From positions 62,001 through 126,000 of the forward strand of contig NZ_BCZQ01000016.1 in assembly GCF_001598815.1 (NCBI RefSeq): a DNA stretch of 64,000 nt. Direction: 5' to 3'. The DNA is from Sphingopyxis terrae subsp. terrae NBRC 15098. GTDB taxonomy: Bacteria > Pseudomonadota > Alphaproteobacteria > Sphingomonadales > Sphingomonadaceae. This document shows positions 52,092 to 58,951 of this stretch, one piece after another. Made by a program: the position numbers and the translations under genes. Within the stretch, counting starts at the first letter, position 1; each line of letters starts with the position of its first letter. The notes under the pieces were generated by a model. The model saw only the letters and a program-made list of their open reading frames with translations, searched no databases and was not told the origin of the DNA.

Positions 52092-53628
52092 CGCCCAATC
52101 CCTTGTGCAGATCGCGCACGTCGCGCACTTGTGTTCGCCACGGATCAACGGTGAAGTAGGGAACCGCATCGCTGATCAGCAGATGCGGCATCGATGCCAC
52201 GCGGATGACCTGGCGCGTGGGGCCAAGTGCGATCACATCGCCCGCTTGAAGCACAGGCCGCTTCGTTTCCGAGAGATTGGCATTCGCCGTTTGAATGACA
52301 CCGCCATTGTGACTGACACCACCTTGCAGGATGGTTTTCGTCCCCGACCACAGCTCGATGTCTTTCAAGAGATCAGGCTCCCACACCGATTTCATGGTGA
52401 TGATGCCGACCTGATCTTCGATGTCTTTGACTTGCTCCTTCGACCATTGCGACGTGAGCGAGTTCCGACCTTGTGCGAAGAACCAGTAGCTCACGCCGAG
52501 GCCCCGATAGAGCCGCAGCGAGCGCAGGATGCTGGGCACGCGCGGCAGGTTCGCGAATTCATCGACAATGAAGGTTGTGCGCACCGGCCCGCGCGCCGCT
52601 GCGATCACTTCTGTCATCATCGCAATCAGCATCGAGACCCACGCTTTCGCGACATCGATGCGATTGGCAGGAAGGATGATAAAGATCGTCATCTTCTCGC
52701 GCTTGGCGCGCGTCAGATCGATATCGTGCGATGCGCAGGCATTGCCGAGCGACTTCCCAGGCTCGAATGCCGAGAGAGCCGATGCAGCTTCGCTGCGAAT
52801 GGCCTCCCACTGCTTTTCCGCATTCACGCGCATCGATGCGAAGGCCTGTGCACGGCGCGCGATGGATTCGACGGACGACGACGCCATCATCGAAAATTCC
52901 ATCGCGAAATGTTCGTCATCGCCATGCAGGAATGTCCACACGTCAGGCAGCGTGCATTGCTCGCGCATTTCATGCGCGAGATATTCAGCGCGCAGCGAAC
53001 AAAGTTGGATTGCACCTTTGCGCACCCATGCGTTGTCACCATCACGCACGGGCGCAGGCATGACGATCTCGAAGATCGCTTCGGCTTCGCCATCCGGCGA
53101 GCCGCCAGCTTCGACCACTTCAATCAGCCGGAAGAGCGGATTCACATTCGTGTTCGGATAGCCGTGCAGGCCATAAGGATTGAAGTAGATGACCTCAGTG
53201 CCAAGCGTATCACGCCGATGCGCCGCACTGGAAAATGCTAGCTCACCGTCTTTGGCATCCACGACGACCAGCGTTCGATCATTCGAATGCGCGAGGTTCG
53301 GCTGGATCAGAGTTGTCCCCTTACCGCCGCCAGCACGATTGTAGGTGAGGAGGGACTCCTCGCCATTGTGAAAGATGAAGTGACCGAATGCGCCGAAGGC
53401 TCCGAGGAAGAGACCGGTGCTGTTCAGCAGCCCAGCCTTTTTGCAGTCCTCCAAATTACCAAGCCGCCCGTCGCCAAATGCGCCGGACGGCTCCGCAGTT
53501 GCCATCGCATCTTCTAGTTCTTCAGCTCGCTCGCGTGATCGACGTGCGTTGTCAGCCTCAGTCCAACCACGATGGAGCGCGAAGCCGCGCTCCATCCAGT
53601 TCAAAAAGCTCCCGCCGTGTCGCATCAT
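52084..53628 (-). CDS. VirD4/TraG-type coupling protein ATPase
   Basis: A 514-aa P-loop ATPase. Walker A is in YNRAGGGKGTTLIQPN, Walker B in TTFIVDEFANLPRV, and FAQGRNSLTSQW matches the type IV coupling protein core (TraD/TraG/VirD4). It would link a relaxosome to a type IV secretion channel. Clear N-terminal membrane helices are missing (only a weak hydrophobic stretch near residue 70), so it may be a soluble type or use the neighbouring membrane protein. It overlaps the upstream membrane-protein gene by 4 bp. Confidence 0.85.
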   Translation of the reverse strand: MMRHGGSFLNWMERGFALHRGWTEADNARRSRERAEELEDAMATAEPSGAFGDGRLGNLEDCKKAGLLNSTGLFLGAFGAFGHFIFHNGEESLLTYNRAGGGKGTTLIQPNLAHSNDRTLVVVDAKDGELAFSSAAHRRDTLGTEVIYFNPYGLHGYPNTNVNPLFRLIEVVEAGGSPDGEAEAIFEIVMPAPVRDGDNAWVRKGAIQLCSLRAEYLAHEMREQCTLPDVWTFLHGDDEHFAMEFSMMASSSVESIARRAQAFASMRVNAEKQWEAIRSEAASALSAFEPGKSLGNACASHDIDLTRAKREKMTIFIILPANRIDVAKAWVSMLIAMMTEVIAAARGPVRTTFIVDEFANLPRVPSILRSLRLYRGLGVSYWFFAQGRNSLTSQWSKEQVKDIEDQVGIITMKSVWEPDLLKDIELWSGTKTILQGGVSHNGGVIQTANANLSETKRPVLQAGDVIALGPTRQVIRVASMPHLLISDAVPYFTVDPWRTQVRDVRDLHKGLGDG

Positions 53629-54377
53629 CGTCCCTCCTGCATGAAGCGCGGCGGGGGCGGCAGATCGATTGGCGGCAAAGCATCGATGCGCTGACGAAGT
53701 GCATCTTCACTCGGCAGTGCGTTCACATAGCCAGTGAGATCGACATTGGCGCTCGTGACCGCCGCATCTTCGAGACGACCGCTCGCGATGCCGCGTTGAC
53801 GTTCCGCTTCCGCGAGAACGGTGTCACCCGACCCAGGTTCAAGCCAGTTGAGCACAGTGCCCAATGCTTCAGCACCATTGGCAAGGCCGACATTTGCGCC
53901 ACTTGCCTGAGCTGATTGTCCCATCTGCCGTTCGACATAGGCACCGCGCAGGCGATTGTTTGCTTCGACCTGCAACTGATTCAAAGCGACGGCCGCCTTA
54001 TAGGCTTCGAGATACCCTTCGACGATTCGGGTATATTGCGCGTTGCGCTGCTCATAAGCCGCGCGCACCGCGTTCACATAGGCCTGCACTTCAGCATCGA
54101 CCGCGCCTTCGTTTTCTTTCACTTCGCCAGCGACATCGCCGATATATTCGCCCGTGAAATCCTGAGGCCGATAACCTTCTGGCGCGAAGCGCACGGCGGC
54201 GAAGAAGATACCGCCGCAAATGATCACCGTAATTGCGGTGTTTGCGGCAGCCGGAATACGAAATTTGCGTTTGCGCCGTTTCGATTCAACACGCGGCGCA
54301 GCCGCGTGAATTACTTCCGTCCCGACCTGGCGCGCAGCGCCATCGTCATAGTCGAGCTTGTATTGAACGTCAGACAT
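53625..54377 (-). CDS. single-pass membrane protein with helical periplasmic part
   Basis: A 250-aa protein: basic cytoplasmic N-terminus (residues 1-44, KRRKRKF), one membrane helix (about 46-64), then an acidic, mainly helical region (about 85-190, VDAEVQAYVNAVRAAYEQR and AYKAAVALNQLQVEANNRL) and a proline-rich tail. No family recognised. It is co-translated with the coupling protein (4-bp overlap), so it may anchor or recruit it. Its ribosome site is inside a perfect hairpin. Confidence 0.7.
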   Translation of the reverse strand: MSDVQYKLDYDDGAARQVGTEVIHAAAPRVESKRRKRKFRIPAAANTAITVIICGGIFFAAVRFAPEGYRPQDFTGEYIGDVAGEVKENEGAVDAEVQAYVNAVRAAYEQRNAQYTRIVEGYLEAYKAAVALNQLQVEANNRLRGAYVERQMGQSAQASGANVGLANGAEALGTVLNWLEPGSGDTVLAEAERQRGIASGRLEDAAVTSANVDLTGYVNALPSEDALRQRIDALPPIDLPPPPRFMQEGR

Positions 54378-54381
54378 GAAT

Positions 54382-54413
54382 TGTCCTCCATCGCGGGATT
54401 GCGATGGAGGACA
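54382..54413 (-). promoter_or_regulatory. hairpin sequestering the Shine-Dalgarno of the 54,377 gene
   Basis: In the minus-strand leader, TGTCCTCCATCGC pairs perfectly (13 bp) with GCGATGGAGGACA across a 6-nt loop. The 3' arm contains GGAGG, 7 nt before the ATG, so the only good ribosome site is base-paired to an anti-SD (CCTCC) in the 5' arm. This predicts translational control of the membrane protein and coupling protein genes. Confidence 0.7.
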
Positions 54414-54437
54414 GACATCATTGAACGGAGCGCGCGG

Positions 54438-54449
54438 TGGGGCAAACTC
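54438..54449 (-). promoter_or_regulatory. element box 2 (GAGTTTGCCCCA on minus strand)
   Basis: The second copy of the repeated box, 60 bp upstream of the 54,377 start and touching the stop codon of the 54,448 gene. GTGTTCTG precedes it by a few bases, as in box 1. It lies just 5' of the SD-sequestering hairpin. Confidence 0.6.
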
Positions 54450-54882
54450 AGTTCAGAACACTTTTTGCAGCAGCAGGATCATGCGCTGCAAGCGCGATCC
54501 ACAAAAGCTTGATGCGCGCTGCAATCTTCGGCGAGGCGGCGAGCCGACGAGGGCGCACACGCCCGCCGAGAAAATCGCCTGCCCATGACGCCGAATAATC
54601 ATCACCGAAAATTCCATCGACATCGACGCGCAGCAGATCAATTTCAATTCCATCGTGATCGATCACGACAGCCTCGCAGCCGATGATCCGATCATAGACC
54701 CAATCAACCAGACGCCGCCGAGAGATACGCGGCTGAATTCGCGCATACTCAATCGCAAGATTGAAGATCGTGAAAGCCTCGCGCAGTATCGCAGGGCTTG
54801 GAACATAGATGATATCAGGTCCGCGTGAGCCGTTACGGTCATTGCAACGGCATTCGCCGCCAAAAGAATTTTGAGTGGTCAT
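54448..54882 (-). CDS. unknown 144-aa protein of the element
   Basis: An N-terminal Asn/Gly/Cys-rich segment (GGECRCNDRNGSRGPD) is followed by a helical region (AILREAFTIFNLAIEYAR) and an alternating strand region with GIEIDLLRVDVDGIFGDDY. No known domain. ATG at 54882 is used (the frame also offers a GTG just before). Box 3 lies 80 bp upstream. It is probably transcribed into the 54,377 gene. Confidence 0.6.
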   Translation of the reverse strand: MTTQNSFGGECRCNDRNGSRGPDIIYVPSPAILREAFTIFNLAIEYARIQPRISRRRLVDWVYDRIIGCEAVVIDHDGIEIDLLRVDVDGIFGDDYSASWAGDFLGGRVRPRRLAASPKIAARIKLLWIALAAHDPAAAKSVLN

Positions 54883-54962
54883 CACTCTCGCTCCTCATGT
54901 CTTGTGGGGAGCGGCCGCGCTTGGTTCTCCCAAGCCCTGATCAGTGATTTCTAAATGCCAGA

Positions 54963-54974
54963 TGGGGGAAACTC
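54963..54974 (-). promoter_or_regulatory. element box 3 (GAGTTTCCCCCA on minus strand)
   Basis: The third copy, 80 bp upstream of the 54,882 start and directly beside the CTCCGGAG repeat array that faces the divergent LRR gene. Confidence 0.6.
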
Positions 54975-54978
54975 AGTC

Positions 54979-55043
54979 CTCCGGACTGTCTCCGGAGAAT
55001 TTCCGGAGATTTTGCACGCGACTCCGGAGCGCAGCCGGAGCGC
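54979..55043. repeat. 11-bp-periodic CTCCGGAG iteron-like array
   Basis: Copies of CTCCGGAG or near matches begin at 54979 (CTCCGGAC), 54990, 55001 (TTCCGGAG), 55022 and 55033 (AGCCGGAG). Steps are 11, 11, 21 and 11 bp, so a degenerate unit fits the gap. CTCCGGAG is itself palindromic, so each unit could bind a dimer on the same DNA face. It lies between the divergent 54,882 and 55,112 genes, about 70 bp before the LRR gene. Confidence 0.7.
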
Positions 55044-55111
55044 GACGCACAAGTGCGCTTCACAATCGCCTCGACTGAATCTACGTCTCAGTCGGAGCAG
55101 GTGAAGGCGAA

Positions 55112-56299
55112 ATGGATTACAGCGATTTCAAGAAGCTAAGTGGAATTTTGCGGGCGGACCTTCACGCCGCCCGTGAAGCCAAGGCGCAAACTTCAGCCTG
55201 CTTGTTCCAGATGATCCAAGCCTTTCAGGATTATTCGGCGCGCGAGCGCCCCGAGAAGTACAAATCCTTTGTCGAGTTTGCGGAGGCCTATCGCCCGATT
55301 TATCAGGTTGCCTTCCCGTCAGACATGGCAACTGCTCGCGCACAGGTTGGCCGCAAATGCGAGGATGCGAAGAAATCGCACGCAGGCGACTTCGTTGCGC
55401 TGATGCTTTTCTACCAATGGACCCGCACGCGCAGTCAGTTCCAGGAGTTCATGGAAAGCGCGCGCGATCTCGATCCGTTTGTGACCCACTTCCTCAAGGG
55501 CAAGGAGGGACGCGAGAACGCATCGAAGCGCGGCGTAATGAAGCGCATCGATATCAATGCGCGCGTGCCGATCAATCTAATCGATTGGGAGATCGCCAAT
55601 CGCCGCGTCGAGCAGGAAAAGAAGGAGCGCAGCAACAAGCTCAGCTTCTACAATTTGTTCATCGACTCTGTTCCCGATCAGGCGATGCAGTTTGAAGGCC
55701 TCACGCATCTCAGCGTTTGCTCCACGCTTGTCACGACCGTTGAACCGTTCGGCGTTCTCAAAAAATTGCAGGTTCTCGATTGCAGCTACATCCAGCTCGA
55801 CAGCCTGAATGGCCTGAGCGTCAGTAACCTTGAGCAGCTCTTTTGTGGCGTTACGAACGTGCAGGACATCGCAGTGCTGCAAGACGCGCACAAATTGCAG
55901 CGTCTTTATATGGGCAGCACCGATATCGCTGACCTGACACCGTTGCGGAATTGTCCCGACCTCTTTTTCCTGAGCTGCGAGGACACTCTCATCTCGTCCC
56001 TCGACGGCTTGGAAAATTGCAACAAACTGACTTACATCGATTGCTCTGACACAGCCATTCGCACCCTCGATCCGATTGCTGGTTTGCCGAACCTGGAGGA
56101 TGTCATTCTCAACGGCTGCCACATCGATGCGTCGCTGGAGCGACTGTGCAGCATCCCAACCTTGAAGAAGCTGATCTTCTATCAGGGCACCGCCGATGGT
56201 GTTCCCGCTGATATTCTCAGCCGTGAATCGTATGAGAATTGTCTCTCGCGCCTGCGCGAGTTTTACCGGCAACGGCGCAAGCTCATGTCGAACGAGTGA
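55112..56299 (+). CDS. leucine-rich-repeat protein of unknown function
   Basis: A 395-aa protein without signal peptide. A helical N-terminal half (1-190, with charged KKERSNK) is followed by about seven LRRs of roughly 22 residues (about 195-365), with the pattern LxxLxCSxTxIxxLxxL, for example LQVLDCSYIQLDSLNGL and LTYIDCSDTAIRTLDPI. Cysteine occupies the strand position in most repeats. LRRs mediate protein binding. It has its own rightward unit behind the CTCCGGAG array. A cytoplasmic sensor or host-interaction role is possible, without evidence for either. Confidence 0.75.
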   Translation: MDYSDFKKLSGILRADLHAAREAKAQTSACLFQMIQAFQDYSARERPEKYKSFVEFAEAYRPIYQVAFPSDMATARAQVGRKCEDAKKSHAGDFVALMLFYQWTRTRSQFQEFMESARDLDPFVTHFLKGKEGRENASKRGVMKRIDINARVPINLIDWEIANRRVEQEKKERSNKLSFYNLFIDSVPDQAMQFEGLTHLSVCSTLVTTVEPFGVLKKLQVLDCSYIQLDSLNGLSVSNLEQLFCGVTNVQDIAVLQDAHKLQRLYMGSTDIADLTPLRNCPDLFFLSCEDTLISSLDGLENCNKLTYIDCSDTAIRTLDPIAGLPNLEDVILNGCHIDASLERLCSIPTLKKLIFYQGTADGVPADILSRESYENCLSRLREFYRQRRKLMSNE

Positions 56300-56564
56300 A
56301 GGCGGGATTTCTCAACTTCATCGTGTGAGGCACGTGCCGATCAAACCTGTGGTCATTCCTTTTCGCGTGAATGCATGAGCACAATCGCGAGCTGAATTGT
56401 TCCGACCATTGCACCCGTCCGCTTCGCTAATGCCCGCAAGCCCCAGCCCGCACCACTCAGGCAAAGCCTGACCGTGTAGGGGCATTGCTGGCGCAAATCG
56501 GCGTGTGCCGCCTGTCTCCATCAGCCGCGCGAATTGTCCTGCGGCATAACGAAAGGAGACCATC
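56300..56564. other. 265-bp gap after the LRR gene
   Basis: No reading frame in this stretch resembles a protein. It contains short inverted segments (CAGGCAAAGCCTG near 56460) and an AAAGGAGA ribosome site just before the 56,565 ATG. No clear terminator or promoter was found. Confidence 0.5.
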
Positions 56565-56948
56565 ATGGGACTTGATATGTATGCCCACTCAATGCCGAAG
56601 GACGATAATCGTCCGCCCGTCGATTTCGACGTGGAAGGCTTACACCTCGATAACACGCCGCGCATTCACTACTGGCGCAAACATCCCAACCTTCACGGTT
56701 GGATGGCTGGACGCTACTATGAGAAGGGCGGCACCGATGACGATTTCAACGTCAACACGGTAGAGCTGACGCCGGAGGATATCGATGAGCTTGAGCGCAC
56801 GATCCTTGAAAATCGCCTGCCTGATACGTCCGGCTTTTTCTTCGGCGCGACGACCGGCGAAGAACGCGATGACGATCTCGAATTCATCCGCAAATGCCGC
56901 GAGGAGTTCGCGAAAGGTCGCACGATTGCCTACTACGCATGGTGGTGA
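56565..56948 (+). CDS. small conserved phage/plasmid-type protein (MGLDMYA family)
   Basis: A 127-aa acidic protein beginning MGLDMYAHSMPKDD, with aromatic-rich HYWRKHPNLHGWMAGRYY and a C-terminal EFAKGRTIAYYAWW. The MGLDMY start is shared by a family of small proteins common on phages and mobile elements, of no established function. A strong AAAGGAG precedes the ATG. It is monocistronic, facing the leftward 57,009 gene. Confidence 0.75.
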   Translation: MGLDMYAHSMPKDDNRPPVDFDVEGLHLDNTPRIHYWRKHPNLHGWMAGRYYEKGGTDDDFNVNTVELTPEDIDELERTILENRLPDTSGFFFGATTGEERDDDLEFIRKCREEFAKGRTIAYYAWW

Positions 56949-57008
56949 CACCAAAACGCGAGGCGATGTCAGCATCGCCTCGCGCTAGATTTTGCCGATC
57001 ATGGCTGG

Positions 57009-58166
57009 TTACGCGTCGCTCTTCGACGCGCGACGCTTGTATTGCCGTTTAGGTCGCACTGCGATTTCCGGCGCGCCGACCAGAGCAGGCAGTGGAGCAG
57101 GTGCGGCAGGTACGCGCGGCGCATAGGCGCGCTCAGTCATCGACATACCGAGCACGATAACTGCGAGCGGTATCAGTTCGATGATCGCGCCAATCGCAAG
57201 AGCACTCATCGTGGCATCGGGGTACATCCCCAAATAGGCAATGTTCGAGACGACCGGAATTCCAGGGAGAGGACGCTCTTTCATCGCTGCGATATCGTCG
57301 AGACCTTCGACAAGGGCATCTGCGATGCCGTCGAAGTTTTGCGTGATCGCGTTGGCCGCTGCGACCGGTAGGCCAGCCGCGTGCCAATCTTTGGTCAGCG
57401 ACTCCGACGCTGCAATCAGCGTCTCGGCGGCAAGTGCATCATTGATGCCGCGCATGACACGCTGCCATTCGTCAGCGAGTTTGCGTGCATCGACCATCTT
57501 TTTGCGACGATCATTTTCCGAATCGATCACGCGCCGCAGATCGATCAGAATTCGATCTGCACGCGCAAATTGGCGGACAAGATATGCGCGATTTGCATAG
57601 ATTGAATTACGCGCACTTTTGCACCCGTCGGCGATGTTGCGAAGCGTGATCGCCACGCGGCCTACATCGCCGCCTTCGCGGCTGAATGCACCGGTTGCGC
57701 TCTCCTGATTGCTCATCGCATCGCCGACATTTTCACAGTCGATCAGAAACGATTCGCGATTTTCAATCGTCGCAACAGCCGTTCTGCGCATTTGGGTTTC
57801 AGTTTTGAATTCCTGGTGAGCATATTCCAAATGTGCGCGTTCACCAGCCGGTGCACCGAGCACAGATGCAGCCGCCAGCAACAGCAAGGCAGCAATCGCG
57901 GAATAGCCACCGAAGAAGCCGACCTTGGCAATTCGCCGCTGCGAAGATGGCAGCGTCGGAATGTGCCGGATCGCGATGTAGCTCAGCGCGCTGAGACCAA
58001 TCGAAATCGCGACCACCGCGAGCGCGGTTTCAAACCACGCGAGCGGCGTCATCCCGCCCGATGACGACACGAGTTCGCTGATCCACACGCCTGCCATGCA
58101 GGCAGAGATGAAGTGCAGAATAAAATTCACGATCAGCAAAGCGGATATGTTTGGTTGCTTGTCCAT
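57009..58166 (-). CDS. multi-pass membrane protein with large soluble helical domain
   Basis: A 385-aa protein with predicted membrane helices near 8-30, 42-66, 82-103 and 318-342, and a soluble helical domain between (about 110-310) containing two cysteines (LIDCENVGDAM and IADGCKSARNS). The C-terminal tail is proline-rich, then very basic (RPKRQYKRRASK), suggesting a cytoplasmic nucleic-acid or partner contact. No family recognised. It stands alone with box 4 placed 50 bp upstream and an AAAGGAG ribosome site. Confidence 0.7.
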   Translation of the reverse strand: MDKQPNISALLIVNFILHFISACMAGVWISELVSSSGGMTPLAWFETALAVVAISIGLSALSYIAIRHIPTLPSSQRRIAKVGFFGGYSAIAALLLLAAASVLGAPAGERAHLEYAHQEFKTETQMRRTAVATIENRESFLIDCENVGDAMSNQESATGAFSREGGDVGRVAITLRNIADGCKSARNSIYANRAYLVRQFARADRILIDLRRVIDSENDRRKKMVDARKLADEWQRVMRGINDALAAETLIAASESLTKDWHAAGLPVAAANAITQNFDGIADALVEGLDDIAAMKERPLPGIPVVSNIAYLGMYPDATMSALAIGAIIELIPLAVIVLGMSMTERAYAPRVPAAPAPLPALVGAPEIAVRPKRQYKRRASKSDA

Positions 58167-58216
58167 GGTGACGGACTCCTTTCCGCCGCCGATTTGCTAC
58201 CAACCAGATTGCCTAA

Positions 58217-58228
58217 TGGGGCAAACTC
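58217..58228 (-). promoter_or_regulatory. element box 4 (GAGTTTGCCCCA on minus strand)
   Basis: The fourth copy, 50 bp upstream of the 58,166 start. Confidence 0.6.
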
Positions 58229-58295
58229 GGCCAAGCATGAGCGAAGGCCGCAATCCGCGAGGAGTGCCAGCCGCTCCGAGCACAAATCCAGCTTG

Positions 58296-58690
58296 TCGGT
58301 TCTACCGACTCCGCAATAGCCAGATTACGCCTTAGCGTGATCCGCAAGGTGTCGATGGTAGTACCATCGCAACCTTGGCAAGGGGCACCCGCTGCGCGTG
58401 CCCCGTTGCATCCCCTCCGGCAAACCGGCCTCTCCGAATCTCCATCCGCTTGCCCAGATGCCTGCGATGCAGGCAGGGCAACGCTTGCGGAGATCATCGA
58501 AGCCGGTGCAACGAATGGCCGTTGCATCACCAGTCAGGCGGAGCGTTCCAGCTCCCCCGACACCCCCATGACCGAGGGGAGACTTCGCTCTCCCCTGGAC
58601 CCCATCGCCCAACCCTATGCGGATTGGATGCACACCATCGTAGTCGCCGATGGACCGCGAGCAGGGGCGAGCCTGCCCCTTGCAACCCAG
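58296..58690. other. 395-bp hairpin-rich noncoding region
   Basis: Successive perfect or near-perfect hairpins: GTCGGT/ACCGAC (58296-58310); CAAGGT..CGATGGTA/TACCATCG..ACCTTG (58345-58377); GGGGCAC/GTGCCCC (58382-58404); TTGCCC+TGCCTGC/GCAGGCA+GGGCAA (58449-58480); TGCAACG/CGTTGCA (58508-58527); AGGGGAGA/TCTCCCCT (58575-58596); and a GCAGGGGC/GCCTGCCCC cluster near 58655-58685. This density suggests a structured RNA, or a single-strand-active DNA site such as a transfer or replication origin. Open frames across it (such as 58325-58756 minus) look like shadows. Confidence 0.6.
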
Positions 58691-58736
58691 CTTCCGTAAG
58701 TTCTGTTGATCGCTAAACTTTTCCGCCTCTTTCTGC

Positions 58737-58766
58737 TTGGCGATTTGTGTATCCATTGGCTACACT
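58737..58766 (+). promoter_or_regulatory. promoter of the defence operon, predicting a leaderless mRNA
   Basis: TTGGCG (58737-58742) and TACACT (58761-58766) are spaced 18 bp. A transcript start 6-7 bp after the -10 would fall on the ATG at 58774, and no Shine-Dalgarno lies between (CACCACC), so translation would be leaderless. Confidence 0.55.
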
Positions 58767-58773
58767 CACCACC

Positions 58774-58926
58774 ATGTCAGGGAAGGACTCCGGCTTTCGC
58801 ATCCGCGTTGAACGCGAACTTCGCGAGAAGTTTCTAGCTGCGTGTCGAAAGCAAGACCGTCCCGCCGCGCAGGTGCTCCGCGAATTTATGCGGTCATTCG
58901 TCGCTGACACCGATCAACCAGACTGA
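58774..58926 (+). CDS. 50-aa ribbon-helix-helix (CopG-like) regulator
   Basis: A short protein, MSGKDSGFRIRVERELREKF... ending QPD. The strand FRIRVER, then helix ELREKFLAACRKQ, then PAAQVLREFMRSFV is the classic RHH layout (strand-helix-helix) of CopG/Arc-type DNA-binding proteins and antitoxins. It is 25 bp before the methyltransferase gene, so it likely autoregulates the operon. No toxin partner is adjacent unless the HEPN protein downstream fills that role. Confidence 0.8.
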   Translation: MSGKDSGFRIRVERELREKFLAACRKQDRPAAQVLREFMRSFVADTDQPD

Positions 58927-58951
58927 GGGCGGAAGGGAGCCGTCGCGAAAC

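Noticed and set aside
53241..53915. Plus-strand frames opposite the coupling protein and membrane protein genes
   Set aside because: They lack ribosome sites and motifs; the minus-strand frames form a coupled operon with Walker motifs.
58325..58756. 143-aa open frame on the minus strand
   Set aside because: It covers the hairpin-rich region, has glycine/arginine-rich low-information sequence, no ribosome site and no recognisable motif; other frames there are equally open.
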